A stretch of 64,000 nucleotides of DNA from Streptomyces sp. SLBN-31 (GTDB taxonomy: Bacteria > Actinomycetota > Actinomycetes > Streptomycetales > Streptomycetaceae), in assembly GCF_006715395.1 (NCBI RefSeq), contig NZ_VFNC01000002.1, positions 434,001-498,000 of the forward strand. The letters are read 5' to 3'. Position 1 is the stretch's first letter. Each line of letters opens with the position of its first letter. Below the pieces are notes generated by a model. The model ran no database searches. It had not been told where the DNA came from and saw nothing but the letters and a program-made list of their open reading frames with translations. Shown piece after piece: positions 1 through 7,331 of this stretch. Position numbers and translations under genes: made by a program.

Positions 1-617
1 ATGCAAAGCAATAGCCCACCGATTACCGGTTCTTGGTGAAGTATTGCCTGCCGCTTTCTCCGACTTCCCGGACCGGTGTGCATGACACCGCTGCCCATGG
101 TCAACGATCAGTCATGAAACACCCTGGAACGCGCGCCGCCAACTGGCCCGGGGGCAGAGCGAGTTGCCGTTCGACCAGCGGATACGGACCACAATCGACA
201 GGGGAGCGGTCACGCACAAGAGGGCGACAGCCTTGTCACTGTGTAAAAGCTGTCTGATTCCATTGACCTGCGCCTGTCAAATCTGATGTGATCTGCCGCG
301 TCTGACAACGCATCACCTTTCAAGCTTCAAAAGGGGCGGCGCGACCCTTCTCACTGCCCTTTTCTTTCGTTCAGGTCAGGACTGGATTCCCCGCAGATCA
401 CAACGCCGCGCGTCAATTGCCCAACTGCCGTGCACACCGCCGCCCGTGCAGTGAAGCAACCACCGTTCGGCTCCCTTGTCCTGCCCAGCGACGAAGCCGG
501 CGTCGACATCGACGTCCGGAGACGGCTGTCGGGTGATGCGCCCCTGTCGGCGTCCCATGCAATCCACCTCCCCGCACCGACGGCGGAGGTCCGCGCGAAG
601 AAAGGTTCCCATCACCC
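1..617. other. Intergenic region, no gene recognised
   Basis: Upstream of the secreted protein at 618 the sequence is less GC-rich than the rest of the window. Short open frames here show no Streptomyces third-position GC bias, no ribosome site and no recognisable product. It probably holds the promoter of the next gene, but I cannot place -35 and -10 elements with confidence. Confidence 0.5.
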
Positions 618-2228
618 ATGGGTACTCCCCACATAGGCGGCGCAGCCCGAGCAACCCTCGCCGGTCTCGCGTCGTTGTCCCTGGCCACCGGCCTGGCACT
701 CGCCATCACCCCGCAGGCGACAGCCGCCCCCCAGGCGACGGTGCACGCGGCGAGATCCAACCCCTACAGCCCCGCGTACCAGCACCCGTACCGGCACGGC
801 GTCCTTCCCACCATCCAGCGGAACGCCAAGATGAAGTCGTGGGCGGCCAACCACCCGGCCGCCACCGCGGCGACCGGCCCGGAAACCCTGTCCTACGGCG
901 GCGGCATCGACGGCATCGGCGTCCAGAGCGGCCACTCCAAGGTCTACCTGGTCTTCTACGGCTCCCAGTGGGGGACGCAGAGCACCAACGGCAGCGGTGA
1001 CGCCACGTTCTCCGGCGACCCGGACGGCGCCGCCCCCGTCGCTCAGGAGATGTTCAAGGACATCGGCACCGGCAACGAGCGATGGTCCGCGGACCTCACC
1101 CAGTGGTGCGACGGGCCGAACGTGTCGACGGGCGCCACCAGTTGCCCCTCCAACGCGAACTTCATCCCGTACCAGAGCGGCGGCGTGCTGTCCGGTGTCT
1201 GGTACGACAACTCGGCGGCCTCCCCGAGCGCCGCGACGGGGCACCAGCTGGGCGCCGAGGCCGTCAAGGCGGCCGGGCACTTCGGCAACACCACCGCCGC
1301 GTCCAACCGGGACGCGTACTACGTCATCCTGTCGCCGCACAACACCAACCCGGACAGCTACCAGGGCCAGTACTGCGCCTGGCACGACTACAACGGCGAC
1401 AGCACGCTCTCCGGCGGTCCCGTTTCCTCCTCATACGGTGACATCGCGTTCAGCAACCAGCCGTACAACATGGACTCCGGTTCGGGCTGCGGCGTCGGCT
1501 TCGTCAACTCGCCCGGCACACTCGACGGTTGGACCATGACGCTCGGCCACGAGTGGCACGAGATGATGTCCGACCAGAACCCGGCCGGCGGCTGGACCAA
1601 CCACACCGGCAGCTCCTACGACGGCCAGGAGAACTCCGACGAGTGCGCCTGGATCTCCCCCGGCAGCACGGGCGGGGCGGCCAACGTGACCATGGGCACG
1701 GGCACGTTCGCGGAGCAGGCGAGCTGGTCCAACGACACCAACAACTGCGCCATCTCCCACGCCATCGTCGGCGGCGGCAGCAACGGTGGCGGCGGCACCC
1801 TCACCAACGGCACCTTCGAGACGGGCAGCCTGTCCAGCTGGACCACCAGCGGCAGCACCTCCGCCATCACCTCGGCGGCGCACAGCGGGAGTTACGGCGC
1901 GATGGTCGGGTCGACCGGCCCGACGAACACCTCCTCACTCGCCCAGTCCTTCACCGCCCCGTCCGGCACCAGCAAGGTCTCCTTCTGGTACAACGTCACC
2001 TGCCCGGACACCGTGACCTACGACTGGGCCACGGCCACCCTCCAGGACACCACGGCCGGCACCACCACGACGCTGCTCGCCAAGACCTGCACCAAGGGCG
2101 CGGGCTGGAAGCAGGTCACCGGCACCGTGACCGCGGGCCACAACTACACGCTCACCCTCACCAACAAGGACGACAACTACGCGGGTGACGCGACCTACAC
2201 CTACTACGACGACGTGACCGTCTCCTGA
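618..2228 (+). CDS. Secreted protein with HEWHE motif and C-terminal beta-sandwich
   Basis: The 536-aa product begins with a Sec-type signal peptide: a hydrophobic stretch LAGLASLSLATGLALAI followed by an Ala-rich cleavage region near residue 37. The body (about 80-390) contains LGHEWHEMMSDQNPAGGW around residues 309-326 and a later ENSDECAW. This HE-xx-E pattern is known from secreted actinomycete proteins that may be metallopeptidase-like, although it is not a canonical HExxH. A Gly-rich linker near 390 leads to a domain (about 397-536) starting TLTNGTFETGSLSSW, typical of a galactose-binding-like carbohydrate-binding sandwich. An AAAGG stretch lies 12 nt before the ATG. Function is inferred only; an extracellular hydrolase or surface-binding protein fits. 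Confidence 0.8.
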   Translation: MGTPHIGGAARATLAGLASLSLATGLALAITPQATAAPQATVHAARSNPYSPAYQHPYRHGVLPTIQRNAKMKSWAANHPAATAATGPETLSYGGGIDGIGVQSGHSKVYLVFYGSQWGTQSTNGSGDATFSGDPDGAAPVAQEMFKDIGTGNERWSADLTQWCDGPNVSTGATSCPSNANFIPYQSGGVLSGVWYDNSAASPSAATGHQLGAEAVKAAGHFGNTTAASNRDAYYVILSPHNTNPDSYQGQYCAWHDYNGDSTLSGGPVSSSYGDIAFSNQPYNMDSGSGCGVGFVNSPGTLDGWTMTLGHEWHEMMSDQNPAGGWTNHTGSSYDGQENSDECAWISPGSTGGAANVTMGTGTFAEQASWSNDTNNCAISHAIVGGGSNGGGGTLTNGTFETGSLSSWTTSGSTSAITSAAHSGSYGAMVGSTGPTNTSSLAQSFTAPSGTSKVSFWYNVTCPDTVTYDWATATLQDTTAGTTTTLLAKTCTKGAGWKQVTGTVTAGHNYTLTLTNKDDNYAGDATYTYYDDVTVS

Positions 2229-2246
2229 CACCTCGCACCGCACGGT

Positions 2247-2271
2247 GGGGGCGGGCCGACGGCCCGCCCCC
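2247..2271 (+). terminator. GC-rich hairpin after the secreted protein gene
   Basis: A perfect 11-bp stem (GGGGGCGGGCC / GGCCCGCCCCC) with a 3-base loop sits 19 nt after the stop codon. It lacks a U-tract, as is usual for Streptomyces terminators. Confidence 0.75.
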
Positions 2272-2318
2272 GCTCCCGTCCCGGCCTCCACCCCGGGCGG
2301 TAACCACCGGAGGGCCCC

Positions 2319-2792
2319 TTGTTCCTGTCGTCGGTCCCCTTCCCCTCGGCCCGGCACACGCTGCGCGCCGGGCTCACCACCGTGGCCGCGATGGCCGCCC
2401 TCGGCGGCTGTGCGTCCGGCACGGCGGGATCCCCGTCCTCCACATCGCCGTCCGTGTCCGCCTCCCCCGCCCACTCGGTCGTTCTCGACGAACGGGCTCG
2501 TGGAACCGCGGTGCGAGTGCCCCCGGGCACCCGCCTGGTCGTACGTCTTCACAGCAGCTACTGGTCCACCCCCGCGGGCTCGAACCCCCGGGTACTCGAC
2601 CCCGGCGGCGGCGGAACGACCGTCGCCGCCACCTGCCCGCCCGGCCGCGGCTGCGGCTTCTCCTCCGCGCGGTTCACCGCACTACGGCCCGGCACGGCGC
2701 ACATCACCGCCCGACGTCACTCGTGCGGAGAGGCCATGCGCTGCCCGCCGGGGCAGGAACGCTACGACGTGACCGTGACGGTCACCCGATAG
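2319..2792 (+). CDS. Putative small lipoprotein, chagasin-like fold possible
   Basis: The 157-aa product starts at TTG with GGAGGG 4 nt upstream, which decides the start. Residues 12-31 form a lipoprotein signal peptide ending in the lipobox LGGC, with Cys31 as the lipidation site, followed by a Ser/Thr/Pro-rich tether. The mature domain (about 55-157) has the segments VRVPPGTRLVVRL, a Cys pair around CPPGRGCGF, LRPGTAHITA and a second Cys pair, and ends in YDVTVTVTR. The strand order resembles Ig-like protease-inhibitor (chagasin, I42) folds, but the diagnostic NPxTGY motif is missing, so that is only a suggestion. It should sit on the outer face of the membrane. Confidence 0.7.
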   Translation: MFLSSVPFPSARHTLRAGLTTVAAMAALGGCASGTAGSPSSTSPSVSASPAHSVVLDERARGTAVRVPPGTRLVVRLHSSYWSTPAGSNPRVLDPGGGGTTVAATCPPGRGCGFSSARFTALRPGTAHITARRHSCGEAMRCPPGQERYDVTVTVTR

Positions 2793-2816
2793 CGCAGCCG
2801 ACCCTCGGACCGCCCG

Positions 2817-2836
2817 GAAAGGGACTGATCCCTTTC
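2817..2836 (+). terminator. Short hairpin between lipoprotein and Nudix genes
   Basis: An 8-bp perfect stem (GAAAGGGA / TCCCTTTC) with a 4-base CTGA loop lies 24 nt after the lipoprotein stop. It is a plausible terminator. Confidence 0.5.
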
Positions 2837-2986
2837 GTATCCCGTTCGGCAAAGTCGCCGGACCATGGGCTTACTCTCGGCATCCCTTCCGCGACGGGTG
2901 GAGCGCAGTCGCGGTTTCACGCGAGCGCGCGGCCCACGGAACCCGGCAGGGGACTGACCGCGGTCCGGTGCGGGCATCATGTCGGG

Positions 2987-3481
2987 GTGGCCGTTCCCGA
3001 CTCCCCACCGCTCGCCGTCGACGACCGCGGCAACGTCCTGGCCTCCTTCGTCCGGGGAACGGAGGACGAACCGCCACCGGACGCGCCCCTGCCCCTTGCC
3101 CTCGCGGCGCTGTGGCAGGACGACCGCATCCTGATGGCGTTCAACCGGATTCGGCAGGCCTGGGAGCTGCCGGGCGGACAGATCGCCCCCGGCGAGACCG
3201 CTCGTGAAGCGGCCGCGCGTGAGTTACTTGAGGAGACCGGCCACGCGCCCGCAGGGCGACTCACGTTCGTCGGTTACGCGCGGTTCACCCTGGCACCCGA
3301 TCAACGTGCCGAGTACGGCGCCATGTTCGCCGGAACGGCCGCCGACGGCTCCGGACGCTTCACGCCCAACGCCGAGATCACGGCCGTACGCTGGTGGGAC
3401 CTCCGGGAGCCCTTGCCAGGCCGACTCCAACCGCTGGACGCCCGCCTGGCGGCGCTCAGCCGCGACACACGGCTCATCTGA
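2987..3481 (+). CDS. Nudix hydrolase with a TTA codon
   Basis: About 164 aa if translated from the GTG at 2987. The frame stays open further upstream, but protein-like sequence begins here, so the start is tentative. The Nudix box at residues 64-86 matches GX5EX7REUXEEXGU exactly (G64, E70, R78-E79, E82-E83, G85) and would bind the metal that activates water for cleaving a nucleoside-diphosphate-linked substrate. The substrate cannot be told from sequence. Leu80, inside the box, is encoded by TTA (3224-3226). TTA is rare in Streptomyces and read by the bldA tRNA, so expression may be limited to late growth. The protein is cytosolic and appears to be a single-gene unit. Confidence 0.82.
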   Translation: MAVPDSPPLAVDDRGNVLASFVRGTEDEPPPDAPLPLALAALWQDDRILMAFNRIRQAWELPGGQIAPGETAREAAARELLEETGHAPAGRLTFVGYARFTLAPDQRAEYGAMFAGTAADGSGRFTPNAEITAVRWWDLREPLPGRLQPLDARLAALSRDTRLI

Positions 3482-3614
3482 CCTGGGTGGCCGTCGTCCT
3501 CACGTGGATGCCTGGTCGCTGTCCTTGATCGCTCCCCAGCAGTGCCAGCGCTCGACCTCGATCCACGCGCTCACCTGTGGGCGCACCCGATCGGGATAGG
3601 GCTTTTCCTGCGCC

Positions 3615-4038
3615 TCACACGTCGTGAGTGGCCCCTCTACCTGTCTGCGCAGGAACCGTTTCGGTCCCCGGGCTGCTCGATTCCGGGTCGGTCGGCGCGC
3701 GCCCCACGTCCGACGGCGTCTCGCGGGCCCGAGCGTCGACGAAGCGCGTCACGAGATGCTGCGCGGCGCCGAAGATGACAGCCCACGCCATGATTTGTGC
3801 GCTGGAGTCCAGGTCGCTCAGGCCGGGGATGAAGGCCCCCTGATGAGCAGCACCCGTTGGGAAGTTGGACGACGTTCTTTGGCCTGGTCGGCTCGTACGA
3901 GTCAACTCGCCTCGGCGCCGCCGGGTGCGCCGTACGTCCGAGCGCGAGCGACGTAACCCACAGGAAAACGAGGGCGATTACATTTCCTCTGAGTTTCCTG
4001 GGGTTTCGCGGACCGTTGAAGGCTTTCCCGTTGGCCAT
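3615..4038 (-). pseudogene. Frame-disrupted small membrane protein gene
   Basis: The reading frame from ATG at 4038, with GGAGG 5 nt upstream, gives MANGKAFNGPRNPRKLRGN and then a membrane helix (VIALVFLWVTSLALG). The natural-looking sequence continues to about SYEPTRP and then turns into composition typical of a wrong frame. The other minus-strand frame, from about 3870 to the stop at 3615, gives GAFIPGLSDLDSSAQIMAWA, a second helix (MAWAVIFGAAQHLVTRFV) and a hydrophilic tail. The two halves look like one protein of about 135-140 aa split by an indel near 3850-3890. It could be a genuine pseudogene or a sequence error. I do not recognise the family's function. Confidence 0.45.
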
Positions 4039-4217
4039 CCCGACCTCCGGCAAAGGCTCCCCCTTTCAGCATAGGACGGGCAGCCAACAGGAGCACGACA
4101 GGAGCACGACAGGAAGCGGGCAATGGCAGCAATTGCAGACCGCCCGACGGGGGAATAGCGTGGTTCAGCAGGCATCTCGCCCATCCCCGCCAGCCGTTCA
4201 AGCCTTCGGGAGCCGTT

Positions 4218-5081
4218 ATGACGATGCTGCTCATCAACGGATCGTTCCAGATCACGGGAACACAGCCGGACGGCGACACCATCCACTTCACTCCCAACGA
4301 CCCGACAGAATGGTCCTTGGTGGGCAGTGGAGGCCGCGCCGTCAAACACGACGCGCTCGGACGTGCCACGCTCCGCCTGGACGCGATCGACGCACTGGAA
4401 ACGCACTACGGGCCCAGCCGCGTGCACCAACCTCTCCACTTCGCCCATGCCGCACGTGACGAACTCCAGACCTGGCTGGGGTTCACGAACGTCCAGCAGG
4501 GGCCGGACGAGACCGTGACGGCGGCGACGCCCGACACGGTGCCCGGCTTCATCCTCACCAACGGCGCGGACATTCATGGCCGTTGTGTCGCTCTCGTGGG
4601 GCGCGGCGTCCCAGAGGGCGCCAGCGGTACTGACATCGACGTCGGGGCCGACCTGCTACGGACCACGGTGAACCATCACCTGCTCGCCACCGGGCTGGCC
4701 TACCCCACCTTCTACCGAAGCCTGTTCCCCAGCCTGCGGGCCGAGTTGACCGCCGCCGTGCGGCAGGCACGGACCGCGCCGGCGCAAGGTCTGTGGCCGA
4801 GCGACACGACCACGACCGGGGCCAAGGTCACGGGCCTGTCCTCGCTCACGGACGACGCCGTGATCCTGCCCAAGCTGTTCCGGCGTCTCGTCGACTACCT
4901 CCAGCTCGACAACGGCTCGCTGGCCTGCTTCCCGGCCTACCTGGCCGGAGTGCAGGACCGCTTCACCATCACGTCCACCGGCAAACGCTGCACCGGCCTC
5001 AACAACGTCGTCGAAGTCACCAACGGTCAGATCGTGCGGCTGACCCAGCCACCCGAGGACCTGGTCTTCGAGGAAGCCTGA
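4218..5081 (+). CDS. Staphylococcal-nuclease-like (SNase-fold) protein
   Basis: 287 aa, ATG with GGGAG 5 nt upstream. The N-terminal third carries the SNase signature: DGDTIHF with D20 at the metal-ligand position, and RLDAIDALE, where R53, D58 and E61 keep the spacing of Arg35, Asp40 and Glu43 of staphylococcal nuclease. The rest (about 95-287) is an actinomycete-specific extension with no motif I know. No signal peptide or membrane helix is visible, so unlike secreted nucleases it should act in the cytoplasm. The role could be nucleic-acid cleavage or simply binding. The gene stands alone, followed by a 500-base gap. Confidence 0.65.
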   Translation: MTMLLINGSFQITGTQPDGDTIHFTPNDPTEWSLVGSGGRAVKHDALGRATLRLDAIDALETHYGPSRVHQPLHFAHAARDELQTWLGFTNVQQGPDETVTAATPDTVPGFILTNGADIHGRCVALVGRGVPEGASGTDIDVGADLLRTTVNHHLLATGLAYPTFYRSLFPSLRAELTAAVRQARTAPAQGLWPSDTTTTGAKVTGLSSLTDDAVILPKLFRRLVDYLQLDNGSLACFPAYLAGVQDRFTITSTGKRCTGLNNVVEVTNGQIVRLTQPPEDLVFEEA

Positions 5082-5603
5082 GACCGAGGCGGCATGACAG
5101 AAGCGCGGCGGCCGCCGGCCGGGCCGGTCATCGAGGGTCCGGGCGGCGGCCCGCACCACGCCATCACCTCAGACGGCTTCCACTTGTCGTTCATCGCTGT
5201 CGCGACTTCTCAACCGGCTTCCCAGGGGTTCTTGAATTCCCTGGGAATCTTTCTGCATCCGAATGACACGCCGTCATTTTGCCGACGGACGACGTGGTGT
5301 CCGCCCGTCAGATTCTGAGGGGACCGTGCGTCGGCAGAGCCTGGATCCGTCACCGCCCCTTGTCTTGAGTTTGGTCCCGGTGTCCTTGGTCTGCAAACCC
5401 GGAATTCCGGCTTCTTCGGTTGTCATGGTTTCGGTTGCAACCAATTGAGATGACGGTTCAATGGTTGATGCTTTAACCGCCCTATGGGCGCATGAGTTGC
5501 ATGGTCCGGTCGCACCGGCTGAAATTGATGACAAGGCTCCTAAGAGGCTGCGACACGAGGCCGGCGAGGGTGACAGGCCTCCGCGGGGTTGGCTGCCCAC
5601 GCC
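5082..5603. other. Intergenic region before the SARP-type gene
   Basis: About 520 bases without a convincing gene. The part from about 5340 to 5480 is AT-rich for this genome and holds GGTT/AACC half-site repeats, including the perfect palindrome at 5433. It probably contains the promoter of the regulator that follows. Confidence 0.5.
5433..5442. promoter_or_regulatory. Palindrome GGTTGCAACC, candidate operator
   Basis: A perfect 10-bp palindrome lies in the AT-rich stretch about 160 nt before the SARP-type gene, with further GGTT and AACC half sites at 5454-5480. Inferred to be an operator; no regulator can be assigned. Confidence 0.3.
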
Positions 5604-6338
5604 ATGGTGAGCGAGGCGATCAAGGTGACGTCCCCTCCCCGATTGCGCCTGCTCGGCCAGTTCCGGCTGGAGTATGACGCCAAGCCCGTCGAACTGAGCC
5701 GCAACGGCCAGCGCTTGCTGGCGTTCGTAGGACTGCACCGTCGCGTGTCCCGCACCGTCCTGGCCGGAACGCTGTGGCCAGAGGTCACGGAAGAGCACGC
5801 CAGGGGCAGCCTGCGCACCACTCTGTGGAAGCTGCCCCGCTGTGACCAGGCGCTGATCCGGTGCAGCGGGGACTCACTGTCGAGTGACACAGGCCTGCAC
5901 GTCGACGTTCACGCCTTGATCGAGACGGCATTCGATGTCGTGCAGGGCTGTGCTCGCCCGTTCGACGCCCAGCTCCCGCCGGGGCTGCTCGCGGCGGAGG
6001 AGCTGCTGCCCGGCTGGGACGAGGAGTGGGTTCTGCTGGAGCGCGAACGCCTTCGGCAGCTGCGACTGCACGCACTCGACGCCCTGGCCGAGACCCTCGT
6101 ACGAGCGGGGAAGTCGGCGTTGGCCCTGGAGGCGGCATGGGCGAGCGTACGCTCGGACCCGCTGCGGGAGAGCGCGCACCGGGCCGCTGTGTCGGCGCAC
6201 CTCGCGGAGGGCAATCTCATCGAGGCGGTCCGTCAATACCGCTCCTTCCAAGGGCTACTGCGCGACGAACTGGGCGTCGAACCGTCTCCTCAGTTCACAC
6301 GGATGCTGGCTCAGCGCGGGATCGTCCTCTTCCGGTGA
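5604..6338 (+). CDS. SARP/AfsR-type transcriptional regulator (BTAD domain)
   Basis: About 244 aa from the ATG at 5604; an upstream TTG at 5589 and a GTG at 5625 are alternatives because no ribosome site decides. Residues about 10-95 form an OmpR/PhoB-like winged helix (LRLLGQFRLEYDAKPVELSR, then the recognition region RGSLRTTLWKLPR). Residues about 100-244 are a bacterial transcriptional activation domain made of TPR-like helices (ESAHRAAVSAHLAEGNLIEA, VRQYRSFQGLLRDELGVEPS). The size and two-domain plan match small SARPs, which activate neighbouring clusters by binding direct repeats near -35. It precedes the operon at 6638-21983 in the same direction, so control of that operon is likely but inferred. 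Confidence 0.82.
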   Translation: MVSEAIKVTSPPRLRLLGQFRLEYDAKPVELSRNGQRLLAFVGLHRRVSRTVLAGTLWPEVTEEHARGSLRTTLWKLPRCDQALIRCSGDSLSSDTGLHVDVHALIETAFDVVQGCARPFDAQLPPGLLAAEELLPGWDEEWVLLERERLRQLRLHALDALAETLVRAGKSALALEAAWASVRSDPLRESAHRAAVSAHLAEGNLIEAVRQYRSFQGLLRDELGVEPSPQFTRMLAQRGIVLFR

Positions 6339-6442
6339 GGGATGACCGGTCGAGAGACGACGGGTCCGAGGGATGACGGGTCCGAGGGATGAAGGGTCCG
6401 AGGGATGAAGGGTCGAGGGATGACGGGTCGGCGGATGACGGG
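6339..6442 (+). repeat. Minisatellite, about 16-bp unit repeated about six times
   Basis: Immediately after the SARP-type stop codon the unit GGATGACGGGTCCGAG recurs about six times with small variations and truncated copies. There are no unique spacers, so it is not a CRISPR. It lies in the leader between the regulator and the large operon. Confidence 0.85.
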
Positions 6443-6637
6443 AGACTGACGACAGGCTGACAGTGCGCTGACGGCGCGTCCGTAACCTCGTTCGCGGGAT
6501 CCTCGACGCGGGACCCTCGACGCGGCCGGAGGACGACGTGACCGCCAGGGCGACCATCGCCGAGATCGTGTGCCCACGGCCGTCGGCCTCGACCGGCCTC
6601 TCCCCCGACCGAACACCGACTCCACTCGGAGGTCACC
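6443..6637. other. Leader region of the nine-gene operon
   Basis: No gene. Includes a short imperfect duplication around 6495-6525 (GCGGGATCCTCGACGC followed by GCGGGACCCTCGACGC). The operon promoter is expected in or just before this stretch, but I cannot place it. Confidence 0.4.
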
Positions 6638-7318
6638 ATGTCGTGGCGCGTGGCAGCCAGCCTGGAGACCCTTCTGCACCAGATCGACGCGCGCTTTCCG
6701 GGACGCAGCAGGCTCTCCGACGGCGCCATCGGCGACGCCGCCCACCAGACGCGCGACAGCGACCACAATCCCTGGTACGGGCCCGGGATCGTCACCGCTC
6801 GCGACTTCACGCACGATCCGGACCACGGCCTCGACATCCAGGAAGTCGCAGACCAGCTGCTGGACAGCCGCGACCCGCGGATCAAGTACGTCATAGCCAA
6901 CCGTCGGATCGCCACCCGCCGCGACTGGCAGTGGGGACCGTACGACGGGGCCAACCCGCACGAGAAGCACTTCCACCTGTCGGTGGTGGCCGATCCGCTC
7001 TGCGACGACCCGCAGGACTGGAAGCTGCCCGTCCTGGGCGACACCCCGGACGACGGGGGCGACGCCGCGACCACCGACTTCGTCACCTGGGGCACCGGAG
7101 TCAACGTCCGGGCGGAGCCCCGCCTCGACGCACCCGTCGTGACCATGCTGCCCGGCCCGACGCAGGTGACGGTGCAGTGCCAGACCCGGGGCGACACGGT
7201 CAGCACCGCGGGCCATGTCAACGACGCGTGGTCCTTCGTACCCCAGCTCGGCGGATACGTGTCCAACATCTTCATCGACCACCCGGCGGCCTGGCTTCCG
7301 GGTGTGGGTGAATGCTGA
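6638..7318 (+). CDS. M15-like D,D-peptidase with SH3-like domain, no signal peptide
   Basis: 226 aa, ATG preceded by GGAGG at 6 nt. The N-terminal domain (1-120) has the pattern of phage-type M15 endopeptidases: SDHNP with H43, TARDFTHDPDHGLD with D56, and NPHEKHFHLSV with H113. These are the expected zinc ligands and indicate cleavage of peptidoglycan stem peptides. A linker near 130-145 leads to an SH3-type wall-binding domain (about 147-215: GVNVRAEP, DAPVVTMLPG, FVPQLGGYVSNIF). It lacks a signal peptide, unlike housekeeping carboxypeptidases. It is the first gene of the operon, followed after 13 nt by the lipase gene. Confidence 0.8.
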   Translation: MSWRVAASLETLLHQIDARFPGRSRLSDGAIGDAAHQTRDSDHNPWYGPGIVTARDFTHDPDHGLDIQEVADQLLDSRDPRIKYVIANRRIATRRDWQWGPYDGANPHEKHFHLSVVADPLCDDPQDWKLPVLGDTPDDGGDAATTDFVTWGTGVNVRAEPRLDAPVVTMLPGPTQVTVQCQTRGDTVSTAGHVNDAWSFVPQLGGYVSNIFIDHPAAWLPGVGEC

Positions 7319-7331
7319 ACTGGAGGACGGC

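Noticed and set aside
33..257. Short open frame in the first 260 bases
   Set aside because: No ribosome site, poor codon bias and no protein-like segments.
5094..5318. 74-codon open frame after the SNase-like gene
   Set aside because: Codon use departs from the genome and the start lacks a ribosome site.
6339..6442. CRISPR array
   Set aside because: Repeats are directly adjacent and imperfect, with no unique spacers and no cas genes.
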